Assembly: GCA_937894355.1 (NCBI GenBank)
Contig: CALCRD010000449.1
Coordinates: 1 to 13,250 of the forward strand
Direction of reading: 5' to 3'
Length of the DNA: 13,250 nt
Origin: an uncultured Bacillus sp.
GTDB lineage: Bacteria > Bacillota > Bacilli > Bacillales > Cytobacillaceae
Part shown: piece after piece, positions 1-6,136 of the stretch
Position numbering within the stretch: the first letter of the stretch is position 1
Layout of the letters: each line of letters opens with the position of its first letter
Position numbers and translations under genes: made by a program
The notes under the pieces: model-generated
Seen by the model: only the letters and a program-made list of their open reading frames with translations
The model's database searches: none
What the model was told of the DNA's origin: nothing

Positions 1-743
1 TTGGTTAAGCTGTTAAAAGTTAAAGCCAATTGGCCAATTTCATCATAACCATATACCTTAACCTTTCTGGAAAAATTCCCCCTAGCCATTGCCAAGGCAT
101 GCTTTTGCATATCTGAAATAGGCCTGGTAATCGTCTGTGCCAATAATATCCCCAGTATTGCTGTAATGGCTAAGGCAATCGCTGTTCCGGAAATAAAAAT
201 ATCGTTAATTTCCTGCATTTGTTTAAACACATTCTCTATTTTAGCTACTAAATAAATAGAACCAGATATATCTTCCTTAGCATGTATAGGTGTAGACACA
301 ACCCAAATTCTTTTCCCCCGGTCAATTAAGATCGAACTGTGTTCCGTTTCTGTAACCAATGATCTCTTTACAATGAAATCATTCATTCTTTGACCAACCA
401 CATATTGATTATTCTGTGCAGAGGTACCTAGAATTTTCATGCTCCCAAATTCTATTACTCTTACTTCTGTGATATCACCAGTTGCGAAATCCTTTAATAC
501 CCTTTTAATATCTTCCTCTAATAGTGGATCCTCTTTCCCGCGTTCTTTGGCCATTTCTTCCTCGATATTATAGGCTAGAAGATTTACCCGTTCTTTAATA
601 GAAGTTTTAAAATTTGTTAACAGCGTATCTTCAAGCTGCCTAACAAAATAAACTCCAATTACTTGCATAGCGATTAATATTAATAACATATAAATCAGCA
701 CAAATTTTAAATGTATTGATCGAAAAAAACCAACCTTTTTCAT
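1..743 (-). CDS. walK: WalK sensor histidine kinase (N-terminal part, cut by window edge)
   Basis: Membrane histidine kinase of the essential WalRK (YycGF) two-component system, which senses cell-wall status and phosphorylates WalR. Only the first 247 codons are present; the reading frame runs open off the left edge, so the kinase core is outside the window. The translation starts MKKVGFFRSIHLKFVLIYM, much like the B. subtilis protein as I remember it. Residues about 13-34 form membrane segment 1, about 35-182 an extracytoplasmic sensor region, and about 183-203 membrane segment 2 (SGTAIALAITAILGILLA). From about 204 a HAMP linker begins (TRPISDMQ...GYDEIGQLALTFN). The ATG lies 11 nt after the walR stop, with AAGGAT as a modest ribosome site, so the two genes are one transcription unit. 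The intracellular PAS, HisKA and ATPase domains cannot be seen here. Confidence 0.95.
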   Translation of the reverse strand, partial: MKKVGFFRSIHLKFVLIYMLLILIAMQVIGVYFVRQLEDTLLTNFKTSIKERVNLLAYNIEEEMAKERGKEDPLLEEDIKRVLKDFATGDITEVRVIEFGSMKILGTSAQNNQYVVGQRMNDFIVKRSLVTETEHSSILIDRGKRIWVVSTPIHAKEDISGSIYLVAKIENVFKQMQEINDIFISGTAIALAITAILGILLAQTITRPISDMQKHALAMARGNFSRKVKVYGYDEIGQLALTFNSLT

Positions 744-754
744 ATGAGTAATCC

Positions 755-1468
755 TTATTCCTGTTCAGGATTTCTTAAATAATATCCAACGCCTCGTCTA
801 GTCACGATCCACTCAGGGTGACTAGGATTATCTTCAATCTTTTCACGTAACCGCCTTACTGTGACATCTACAGTCCGAACATCACCAAAATAATCATATC
901 CCCATACAGTTTGTAGCAAGTGTTCTCTCGTCATCACTTGCCCAATATGGTTTGCCAGGTAATGGAGGAGTTCGAATTCCCGATGTGTTAATTCAATCAT
1001 ATCGCCTCGTTTCGAAACAATATAAGCATCGGGATGTATAGTTAATGATCCCACTGAGATCTCATTTGTTTTAACTTCAACTTCATTAGCTATAGTGTGT
1101 TGATGGCGGCGAAGATTGGCTTTTACCCTAGCAATAAGTTCTCTTGTGCTAAATGGCTTAGTCACATAATCATCTGCACCAAACTCAAGACCCAACACTT
1201 TATCAATTTCTGAATCCTTTGCCGTTAGCATGATAATTGGCATTTCAAATTTTTTTCGCACTTCGCGACATACTTCCATACCATCTTTTTTAGGTAACAT
1301 AATATCGAGGAGAATTAAATCAGGAACTATTTCGTTAACCATTTCGATAGCTTGATTACCATCATAAGCACAATACACATCATAACCTTCTTTTTTTAAG
1401 TTAAATTGAAGGATATCAGCAATTGGTTTCTCATCGTCTACGACTAGGATTTTTTTCATATTTGTCAT
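755..1468 (-). CDS. walR: WalR response regulator (OmpR/PhoB family)
   Basis: DNA-binding response regulator that controls autolysin and cell-wall genes when phosphorylated by WalK. The chosen start gives 237 aa. Residues 1-120 are the receiver domain with acidic pair D11-D12, phosphoacceptor D55 (LILLDIMLP), T82 and K104 (VTKPF). T103 matches, from memory, the threonine modified by PrkC in B. subtilis. Residues about 135-235 are the winged-helix effector domain ([13 protein letters not shown], then [12 protein letters not shown] and the wing RRGVGYYL). The ORF can be extended 15 codons upstream, but AAAGGAG sits 4 nt before the ATG at 1468 and the upstream residues (MLYNSVRC) do not look like family sequence. 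A second ATG three codons later is possible but lies 13 nt from the ribosome site. walK follows 11 nt downstream. Confidence 0.97.
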   Translation of the reverse strand: MTNMKKILVVDDEKPIADILQFNLKKEGYDVYCAYDGNQAIEMVNEIVPDLILLDIMLPKKDGMEVCREVRKKFEMPIIMLTAKDSEIDKVLGLEFGADDYVTKPFSTRELIARVKANLRRHQHTIANEVEVKTNEISVGSLTIHPDAYIVSKRGDMIELTHREFELLHYLANHIGQVMTREHLLQTVWGYDYFGDVRTVDVTVRRLREKIEDNPSHPEWIVTRRGVGYYLRNPEQE

Positions 1469-1501
1469 TAATCTCCTTTTTCTCTCAAGACATCTAACAG
1501 A

Positions 1502-1512
1502 ATTATATAGCA
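1502..1512 (-). promoter_or_regulatory. Candidate walR promoter (-10 region)
   Basis: The minus strand reads TGCTATATAAT about 35 nt before the walR ATG. This resembles an extended -10 element (TG, one base, then TATATA or TATAAT). No good -35 hexamer lies 16-18 nt upstream. The position, just after the terminator at 1615-1646 and before walR, is right for the walRK promoter. The call rests on one hexamer and is weak. Confidence 0.35.
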
Positions 1513-1614
1513 TATCTACAGTTATATCTTCTATATTACTTTACCATGTAATTTTTTTTATATAAAGCGATTGTACATCTACAAACAGACGTTTTGATAC
1601 TCCATAATTCCCCT

Positions 1615-1646
1615 AAAAAAAAAGCCTCTAGATAATATCTAGAGAC
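1615..1646 (-). terminator. Rho-independent terminator after the M23 endopeptidase gene
   Basis: On the minus strand an 11-bp stem (GTCTCTAGATA paired with TATCTAGAGGC, one G-U pair, 1-nt spacer) is followed by nine T residues. It starts 15 nt after the endopeptidase stop codon. On the plus strand the hairpin is also followed by seven T residues, so it could work both ways, but no plus-strand gene is visible here. Confidence 0.92.
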
Positions 1647-1660
1647 TTTTTTTATAATTT

Positions 1661-3136
1661 TTAACGTAAATAGCCCATTGGATTTTGTGGTACTCCATTT
1701 TGGTGAACTTCAAAGTGTAAATGAGTTCCAGTAGAATTTCCTGTCGATCCCATTACTCCAATACTTTGTCCCTTTGAAACAGTTTGACCAACACTTACAC
1801 CAATTGATGAAAGATGAGCATACAATGTGACTAGACCATTTTGGTGGTTAATCATAATTTTATTACCAAACGAACCAGAATACCCAGCAGATACTACCAC
1901 TCCGTTATCAGCAGCCTTAATTGTGTAATTACTTGGTCTAGCTATGTCGATTCCTTTATGCATTCTACCTCCACGCCATCCCATTGGACTGGAGATATAA
2001 CCACCACCTGTTGGCCAAGATAATTGGCCTGTACCACGTGACGGAATCACTTTAGTTCCCTTAATAGTAATTTCTGCAACTGGTTGTTTTACCACATTTC
2101 TAGAGATCGCTTCTTTTGAAACAACTTGACCATTTTGTTGAGAAATTTTATATGTCACAAGTTGTTGACCGTTTTGACCATTTTGTTTTACTTTTTTGTC
2201 ACCCTTAGGCATCGACTTGTCTTCAACAACTTCTCTTGGAAAAGCAATTGCTTCATTCGCAAGTGTTTCCAAATCTACAACTACATGTAATCTTGGAACA
2301 GAAACGGTAATATTTAACTCCTGTCCAATTTTAAGGACTGTATTTTCAGTCACTCCAGGATTAATAGCTAACATATCTTTTAATGCTAATCCGTTCCGAT
2401 TTGCAATCGAACCTAAAACATCGCCTTCTTGAACATGATATTTCTGTTGTTCAACTGCCCCTGTTTGTAAAAACTTAATGGCATTTTCAACAGACATTAC
2501 TTGATCTGGTGTAACTTTTACATTAGAATATGAAACATTTTTGGATAACCGAACGTCTAATATACGAGTTTCATTTTCTTGTAGCGCAGGTAATGTTGCA
2601 GTCGCATCTGCTTTTCTAGCTTCAACGGCATCAATTTGTTCTTGAGTAACGTATGCTAGTTTGAATTTTTGAATAACTTCTTCTGCTTGCTGTTTCGACC
2701 CTAAATTCACTGCATTTTCACCATCAAGAACTATTGCAGCTGCTTCAGCTTGAATGGCTAAGTTTTGTTTTAACTCATTAACTACTTGTTCATTATCAGT
2801 AGATACACTAGAACGGAAAATCTGTTCAGGTATATATTTCAACTGTTCACCAGTAGATAATTGAAAGCCATCATATGCTGATTGCATTTCTTTCATTTTT
2901 TCTTTAACAACACTATCAACTAATTTTTTATCAGAGACAGTACCTATATACTTATCATTAAAATAAACGTAGTAAACTGTAGTCGTTTCGGTTGCATTTG
3001 CAAGTGGTGCAGACAATATTCCAAAAGATAAAGTCGTTACTGCAATAGCAGTAAAAGCAATCTTTTTAACTTTTGGTAAAAGCCCACCTGTTGTATTGCC
3101 CGTGAGGTTGGACAAGCTGGTTTTCCAATTACTCAT
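1661..3136 (-). CDS. Secreted LysM-G5-M23 peptidoglycan endopeptidase
   Basis: Predicted exported cell-wall hydrolase of 491 aa. Residues 22-48 are a signal peptide: KVKK, a hydrophobic stretch, and a likely cleavage after A48 in PLANA-TE. Residues about 50-230 are a poorly characterised region. About 232-278 is a LysM peptidoglycan-binding domain (YHVQEGDVLGSIANRNGL...IGQELNITV), and about 285-362 a G5-like domain. About 375-490 is a LytM-type M23 metallopeptidase domain. Zinc ligands H393 and D397 (HKGID) and H474 (HLH), plus catalytic H441 and H472, are all present, so the enzyme looks active and should cut peptide cross-bridges. AGGAGG sits 6 nt before the ATG. The gene is a single unit with its own terminator, directly upstream of walR, whose regulon includes wall hydrolases in Bacillus; co-regulation is an inference. 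I do not recognise an established gene symbol. Confidence 0.92.
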   Translation of the reverse strand: MSNWKTSLSNLTGNTTGGLLPKVKKIAFTAIAVTTLSFGILSAPLANATETTTVYYVYFNDKYIGTVSDKKLVDSVVKEKMKEMQSAYDGFQLSTGEQLKYIPEQIFRSSVSTDNEQVVNELKQNLAIQAEAAAIVLDGENAVNLGSKQQAEEVIQKFKLAYVTQEQIDAVEARKADATATLPALQENETRILDVRLSKNVSYSNVKVTPDQVMSVENAIKFLQTGAVEQQKYHVQEGDVLGSIANRNGLALKDMLAINPGVTENTVLKIGQELNITVSVPRLHVVVDLETLANEAIAFPREVVEDKSMPKGDKKVKQNGQNGQQLVTYKISQQNGQVVSKEAISRNVVKQPVAEITIKGTKVIPSRGTGQLSWPTGGGYISSPMGWRGGRMHKGIDIARPSNYTIKAADNGVVVSAGYSGSFGNKIMINHQNGLVTLYAHLSSIGVSVGQTVSKGQSIGVMGSTGNSTGTHLHFEVHQNGVPQNPMGYLR

Positions 3137-3447
3137 TTTAATCCTCCTATTTTACGGTCCAAACAGTCTATTAAAATAGTTAATTTCTACCAAGATCCGT
3201 TCCGCTAATTTTCGACTTTTTTACTTTACCATAAAACAATGTAAAAATGGCTAAAAGTCTTGATAATGTAACATAAATGTATAATAAGTGACAATAAATG
3301 TCGATTTATGGGAAAAATTTGAAAAGGTTTTCATTGTTATTTATTGGCGGAATTTGTCGATTATATGTTTTGCCGATTCTGATAAGGTTATGGGCGGGGT
3401 AGAATGAACGAGCACGTTTCTACTATTACAAGATTAATATTTCAATA
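3137..3447. other. Gene-free upstream region of the endopeptidase gene
   Basis: About 310 bases without a credible ORF on either strand. It holds the ribosome site (AGGAGG at about 3143-3148) and the untranslated leader of the endopeptidase gene, plus the WalR-box-like pair at 3267-3283. It also carries ATGGTAAAGTAA (minus strand, 3221-3232), a 12-mer that also occurs upstream of walR (1536-1547). No convincing -35/-10 pair could be fixed. I looked for c-di-AMP or other riboswitch landmarks and saw none. Confidence 0.6.
3267..3283 (+). promoter_or_regulatory. Possible WalR-binding direct repeat
   Basis: TGTAAC, five bases, then TGTATA, matching the published WalR consensus TGTWAH-N5-TGTWAH at 11 of 12 defined positions. 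It lies about 130-147 nt before the endopeptidase ATG and is oriented on the strand opposite to the gene. The AT-rich context makes chance matches fairly likely, so this is a lead only. Confidence 0.35.
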
Positions 3448-3488
3448 ACATTACAAAGGAGCATACATCGTATGCTCCTTTGTAATGT
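3448..3488 (-). terminator. Terminator of the tRNA operon
   Basis: A perfect 19-bp inverted repeat with a 3-nt loop (arms 3448-3466 and 3470-3488; core GGAGCATAC/GTATGCTCC). It begins 5 nt after the 3' end of tRNA-Phe. On the minus strand the inner GC-rich stem is followed by TTTGTAATGTTATT, an imperfect U-rich tail. Position and stem strength favour a terminator for the tRNA transcript. Confidence 0.8.
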
Positions 3489-3492
3489 TTGA

Positions 3493-3565
3493 TGGCTCAG
3501 GACGGAATCGAACCGCCGACACAAGGATTTTCAGTCCTTTGCTCTACCGACTGAGCTACTGAGCC
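3493..3565 (-). tRNA. tRNA-Phe (GAA)
   Basis: Cloverleaf of 73 nt. Acceptor stem GGCTCAG pairs with CTGAGCC, the D arm is AGCTCAGTCGGTAGAGC, and the anticodon stem-loop is AAGGA-CTGAAAA-TCCTT with anticodon GAA. The T arm contains GGTTCGATTCC and the discriminator is A. CCA is not encoded (A is followed by TCA), so it must be added after transcription. It is the last gene of a Lys-Glu-Asp-Phe tRNA cluster like the trnY cluster I recall at this place in B. subtilis. Confidence 0.97.
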
Positions 3566-3687
3566 AAATTAAATTTTTCTTTCCTAAACATAGGTTGTTA
3601 GTATCCTTCGTCCCAATCTCAGAGAGCCTATGCAAGTAGCATCTCGATTGGTACGCTGTAGCAATTTCTTCGTAGCTTATTCGAACG

Positions 3688-3713
3688 TGCTCTACCGACT
3701 GAGCTACTGAGCC
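3688..3713 (-). pseudogene. tRNA-Phe 5'-half fragment (partial duplication)
   Basis: Bases 3688-3716 are an exact copy of 3540-3568, a 29-base direct repeat. It covers the acceptor 5' strand and the whole D arm of tRNA-Phe plus three flanking bases. Anticodon arm, T arm and acceptor 3' strand are absent, so no tRNA can form. The fragment lies 20 nt after the tRNA-Asp gene, where a normal tRNA would start. About 119 bp of unrecognised sequence (3569-3687) separate it from the intact tRNA-Phe. Confidence 0.9.
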
Positions 3714-3733
3714 AAACTTTATTAATATGTAAA

Positions 3734-3810
3734 TGGCGGTCCGGACGGGACTCGAACCCGCGACCTCCTGCGTGACAGGCAGGCATTCTAACCAACTGAA
3801 CTACCGGACC
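3734..3810 (-). tRNA. tRNA-Asp (GTC)
   Basis: Cloverleaf of 77 nt with encoded CCA. Acceptor stem GGTCCGG pairs with CCGGACC, the discriminator is G, and the anticodon stem-loop is CCTGC-CTGTCAC-GCAGG with anticodon GTC. The T arm contains GGTTCGAGTCC. A family A repeat fills most of the spacer upstream, towards tRNA-Glu. Confidence 0.97.
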
Positions 3811-3818
3811 AATAAAAG

Positions 3819-3940
3819 TGTCTAGCTGCGGCGACTAGGGGCTCGAGTCATAAGCCAATCCATCCAAAAGGTTAAAAAGCAACCTTTAGGTTGGCTCGTC
3901 TTATGCTTGTCGCCCCTGGGCGAGTCGCCTCCGCTTTTCT
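3819..3940. repeat. Intergenic palindromic repeat, family A, copy 1 (degenerate)
   Basis: About 122 bp, starting TGTCTAGCTGCGGCGAC and ending GTCGCCTCCGCTTTTCT on the plus strand. It shares the ends and the central stem-loop (AAGCCAATCC...TTATGCTTGTCG) with copy 2 at 4336-4456. The right arm of the hairpin is degenerate (AACCTTTAGGTTGGCT). The element fills the spacer between tRNA-Glu and tRNA-Asp and ends 2 nt from the 3' end of tRNA-Glu, so it is inside a transcribed tRNA operon. Confidence 0.85.
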
Positions 3941-3942
3941 AG

Positions 3943-4014
3943 TGACCCCTACGGGATTCGAACCCGTGTTACCGCCGTGAAAGGGCGGTGTCTTAACCGC
4001 TTGACCAAGGGGCC
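3943..4014 (-). tRNA. tRNA-Glu (TTC)
   Basis: Cloverleaf of 72 nt. Acceptor stem GGCCCCT pairs with AGGGGTC (one G-U), and the anticodon stem-loop is CCGCC-CTTTCAC-GGCGG with anticodon TTC. The T arm contains GGTTCGAATCC and the discriminator is A. CCA is not encoded; the A is followed by CT and then directly by a family A repeat. It lies 11 nt after tRNA-Lys. Confidence 0.97.
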
Positions 4015-4025
4015 ATAAAAAAACA

Positions 4026-4101
4026 TGGTGAGCCATGAAGGATTCGAACCTTCGACCCTCTGATTAAAAGTCAGATGCTCTACCAACTGAGCTAATGGCT
4101 C
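4026..4101 (-). tRNA. tRNA-Lys (TTT)
   Basis: Cloverleaf of 76 nt with encoded CCA. Acceptor stem GAGCCAT pairs with ATGGCTC, the D arm is AGCTCAGTTGGTAGAGC, and the anticodon stem-loop is TCTGA-CTTTTAA-TCAGA with anticodon TTT. The T arm contains GGTTCGAATCC. It is the first gene of the tRNA operon. Confidence 0.97.
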
Positions 4102-4157
4102 GTACTATTTAAAGGTTGTCTATTAATTTTTTATCACCATTAATGACGACGCTTATT

Positions 4158-4187
4158 ATCATAACATAGATTAAAAGATAAATGCAA
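4158..4187 (-). promoter_or_regulatory. Candidate promoter of the tRNA operon
   Basis: Minus strand: TTGCAT, 18 bases, then TATGAT, ending 57 nt before tRNA-Lys. The -10 matches the SigA consensus at 5 of 6 positions; the -35 is weaker. It sits between the purA terminator and the first tRNA, the expected place. Confidence 0.5.
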
Positions 4188-4212
4188 TGCCTTTTTCAGA
4201 AAATTTCTTTTT

Positions 4213-4255
4213 AAAAAGAAATGACGCACAAACAAGCATAGTCTGCACGTCATTT
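4213..4255 (-). terminator. Terminator downstream of purA
   Basis: Minus strand: a 12-bp stem (AAATGACGTGCA with TGTGCGTCATTT, two G-U pairs) with a 13-nt loop, then C and five T residues. It is the first good terminator after purA but lies about 355 nt past its stop codon. Most of the gap is filled by family A repeats. Confidence 0.8.
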
Positions 4256-4298
4256 TATTTGTTAATTTAGTTAAAAAGCTGAGTCCATCTGCGAACAA

Positions 4299-4333
4299 GT
4301 TCATACGTCGCTACCCGGGCGCCTCCGCTTTTC
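4299..4333. repeat. Family A repeat end fragment
   Basis: Thirty-five bases ending GCGCCTCCGCTTTTC that align with 4571-4605, the end of copy 3; both carry CATACGTCGCT and the CGCCTCCGCTTTT end. It is a truncated copy, directly followed by copy 2. Confidence 0.75.
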
Positions 4334-4335
4334 TA

Positions 4336-4456
4336 TGGCCAGCTCCAGTGGCTAGCCCCTCGAGGTCACAAGCCAATCCGTCCAAAAGGTCAAAGAGCGA
4401 CCTTTTGGACGGATTGGCTTATGCTTGTCGCCTCTGACCAAGCCGCCTCCGCTTTT
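4336..4456. repeat. Intergenic palindromic repeat, family A, copy 2 (intact hairpin)
   Basis: About 121 bp with a near-intact palindrome. Arms 4370-4391 and 4399-4420 are perfectly complementary over 22 bp around a 7-nt loop (core CCGTCCAAAAGGTC). It ends CGCCTCCGCTTTT, the family end motif. It would form a very stable stem in RNA from either strand. There is no ORF of interest. From memory, similar elements recur between genes in many Bacillaceae genomes; that is not verified here. Confidence 0.88.
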
Positions 4457-4458
4457 AC

Positions 4459-4605
4459 TGTCTAGCTCCAGCGACCAGCGCCTAGTGGACTTCCGCCCGC
4501 TTCCCTACGATAAGTCAACATCGAATCGCTTTCGCTCTTCGTGTTTCCTTTATCTCAGTCACCGTGCTCCAGTCCATACGTCGCTGAACGGTCGCCTCCG
4601 CTTTT
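4459..4605. repeat. Intergenic repeat, family A, copy 3 (variant core)
   Basis: Starts TGTCTAGCTCCAGCGACC and ends GTCGCCTCCGCTTTTA, so it shares both ends with the other copies. The core differs (ACGATAAGTCAACATCG...CGCTCTTCGTGTTTCC) and lacks the long palindrome. It ends 5 nt from the purA stop codon. A short plus-strand ORF through this area is a by-product of the repeat. Confidence 0.8.
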
Positions 4606-4610
4606 AATTT

Positions 4611-5897
4611 TTATCTCCAAGGACTAAATACTACGTTTGTTTGTGTGCGATCTGGACCTACTGAGAAAATTGATAATGGAATTTGTGTAAGCTGAGATAC
4701 ACGTTCTAGGTAATGACGGGCATTAGCTGGCAATTCATCAAGAGATTTACAGCCAGTAATATCCTCCGTCCAACCTGGAAGTTCCTCATAAATTGGCTTA
4801 CATTGAGCTAAAATCCTCAAGTTGGCTGGATATTCAGTGATTGTTTCACCGTTAAAATCATATGCCACACAAATATTAACTGTTTCTAGACCAGTCAACA
4901 CATCAATAGAATTCAAAGAAAGATCAGTAATACCACTTACACGGCGAGCATGACGAACAACAACACTATCAAACCAGCCAACACGACGTGGTCTACCAGT
5001 TGTTGTACCATATTCACGGCCAACCTCGCGAATTTGATGACCAATTTCATTATCCAACTCAGTTGGGAACGGACCATCACCTACACGCGTTGTATAGGCT
5101 TTACATACGCCAATAACATGATTAATTTTCGTTGGACCTACACCAGAACCAATGGTAACCCCACCAGCAACTGGATTTGAAGAAGTAACAAATGGATATG
5201 TACCTTGATCGATATCAAGCATAACCCCTTGAGCACCTTCGAATAAAACGCGACGACCTTCATCTAATGCATCGTTCAATACAACTGAAGTGTCACAAAC
5301 ATATTTCTTAATTTGTTGTCCATACTCATAATACTCATCTAAAATATCTTCAATCTTGAAGCCTTCTGTTTCATAAATTCGTTCGAACAAACGGTTTTTC
5401 TCATCAAGATTTTGTGCTAATTTTTCTTCAAAAACTTCACGATCTAAAAGGTCAGCCATTCTTATACCGCAGCGTGCTGCTTTATCCATATAAGCTGGTC
5501 CAATCCCTTTTTTCGTTGTACCAATCTTATTTGCACCCTTGCGATTCTCTTCAACCTCATCTAATTTAAGATGATAAGGAAGAATAACATGAGCACGATT
5601 ACTAATACGAAGATTCTCCGTAACAATTCCTTGTTCCTGAAGATAAGTAAGCTCAGTAATAAGCGCTTTCGGATCAACAACCATACCATTCCCAATTACA
5701 CTAATCTTTTCCTTATAGAAAATTCCTGATGGAATTAGATGTAATTTATAGGTCACCCCATTGAAGCGAATCGTATGTCCCGCATTATTTCCACCCTGAT
5801 AACGGGCAATTACTTCCGCATTTTCTGATAAGAAATCAGTGATTTTACCTTTACCTTCATCGCCCCACTGTGAGCCAACAACTACTACAGATGACAA
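4611..5897 (-). CDS. purA: Adenylosuccinate synthetase
   Basis: Cytoplasmic enzyme that joins aspartate to IMP using GTP, the first step from IMP to AMP. With the chosen start it has 428 aa, near the usual 430. The N-terminal motif WGDEGKGK (residues 11-18, catalytic D13) and H41 (NAGHT) are present. So are the [12 protein letters not shown] signature (131-142) and the substrate loop GTTTGRPRR (about 297-305). The frame stays open 32 codons further upstream, but family sequence begins [18 protein letters not shown] codon just before it is preceded by GGAGGTG at 6 nt, so TTG is taken as the start. The gene has its own transcription unit with PurR boxes upstream. Repeats separate its stop from the terminator at 4213-4255. 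Confidence 0.97.
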   Translation of the reverse strand: MSSVVVVGSQWGDEGKGKITDFLSENAEVIARYQGGNNAGHTIRFNGVTYKLHLIPSGIFYKEKISVIGNGMVVDPKALITELTYLQEQGIVTENLRISNRAHVILPYHLKLDEVEENRKGANKIGTTKKGIGPAYMDKAARCGIRMADLLDREVFEEKLAQNLDEKNRLFERIYETEGFKIEDILDEYYEYGQQIKKYVCDTSVVLNDALDEGRRVLFEGAQGVMLDIDQGTYPFVTSSNPVAGGVTIGSGVGPTKINHVIGVCKAYTTRVGDGPFPTELDNEIGHQIREVGREYGTTTGRPRRVGWFDSVVVRHARRVSGITDLSLNSIDVLTGLETVNICVAYDFNGETITEYPANLRILAQCKPIYEELPGWTEDITGCKSLDELPANARHYLERVSQLTQIPLSIFSVGPDRTQTNVVFSPWR

Positions 5898-5964
5898 CTG
5901 AAGCACCTCCATGGTTACATGTTTTATAATTTTGAATTTATATTTATTCGTTTCAAACATACTA

Positions 5965-5993
5965 AGTTTATCAATTTTTATCCTAAAAGGCAA
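5965..5993 (-). promoter_or_regulatory. Candidate purA promoter
   Basis: Minus strand: TTGCCT, exactly 17 bases, then TAAACT, each matching the SigA consensus at 4 of 6 positions. It sits just downstream of the PurR boxes and about 70 nt before the TTG start, so a repressor on the boxes could block it. Other AT-rich -10 candidates exist nearby. Confidence 0.35.
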
Positions 5994-5995
5994 TT

Positions 5996-6039
5996 AAACA
6001 CGAACATTTTTGATTAAATTATATTATATGTTCGTCATT
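5996..6039. promoter_or_regulatory. Double PurR operator (PurBox pair) upstream of purA
   Basis: Two 14-base boxes with central CGAA in inverted orientation. Plus strand 5996-6009 reads AAACACGAACATTT; minus strand 6039-6026 reads AATGACGAACATAT. They are separated by exactly 16 bases. This is the arrangement known for B. subtilis PurR, which represses purine synthesis genes and is released by PRPP. The 8-bp core ACGAACAT/ATGTTCGT is a perfect inverted repeat. Confidence 0.85.
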
Positions 6040-6089
6040 GTATTTATCTTGAAATATAGTTCAATAGCTTTTAATTACTATTTTTATAT

Positions 6090-6118
6090 AAAAAAAACCC
6101 CAGCAAATGCTAGAGGTT
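6090..6118 (-). terminator. Terminator of the helicase gene
   Basis: Minus strand: AACCTC-T-AGC, loop ATTT, GCTGGGGTT, a 9-bp stem with one bulged T, running into eight T residues. It begins about 18 nt after the helicase stop codon. Confidence 0.9.
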
Positions 6119-6136
6119 CAAATGCACACTACCAAA

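Noticed and set aside
3137..3447. Possible c-di-AMP (ydaO) riboswitch upstream of the endopeptidase gene, as seen for some wall hydrolases
   Set aside because: The expected conserved G-rich blocks and pseudoknot elements are not present in the leader.
3819..4605. CRISPR-like array of palindromic repeats
   Set aside because: Few copies, long divergent units, no regular short repeats with spacers and no cas genes.
4425..4607. 60-aa plus-strand ORF between the tRNAs and purA
   Set aside because: It lies almost wholly within family A repeat copies 2 and 3, has no ribosome site and no protein-like pattern.
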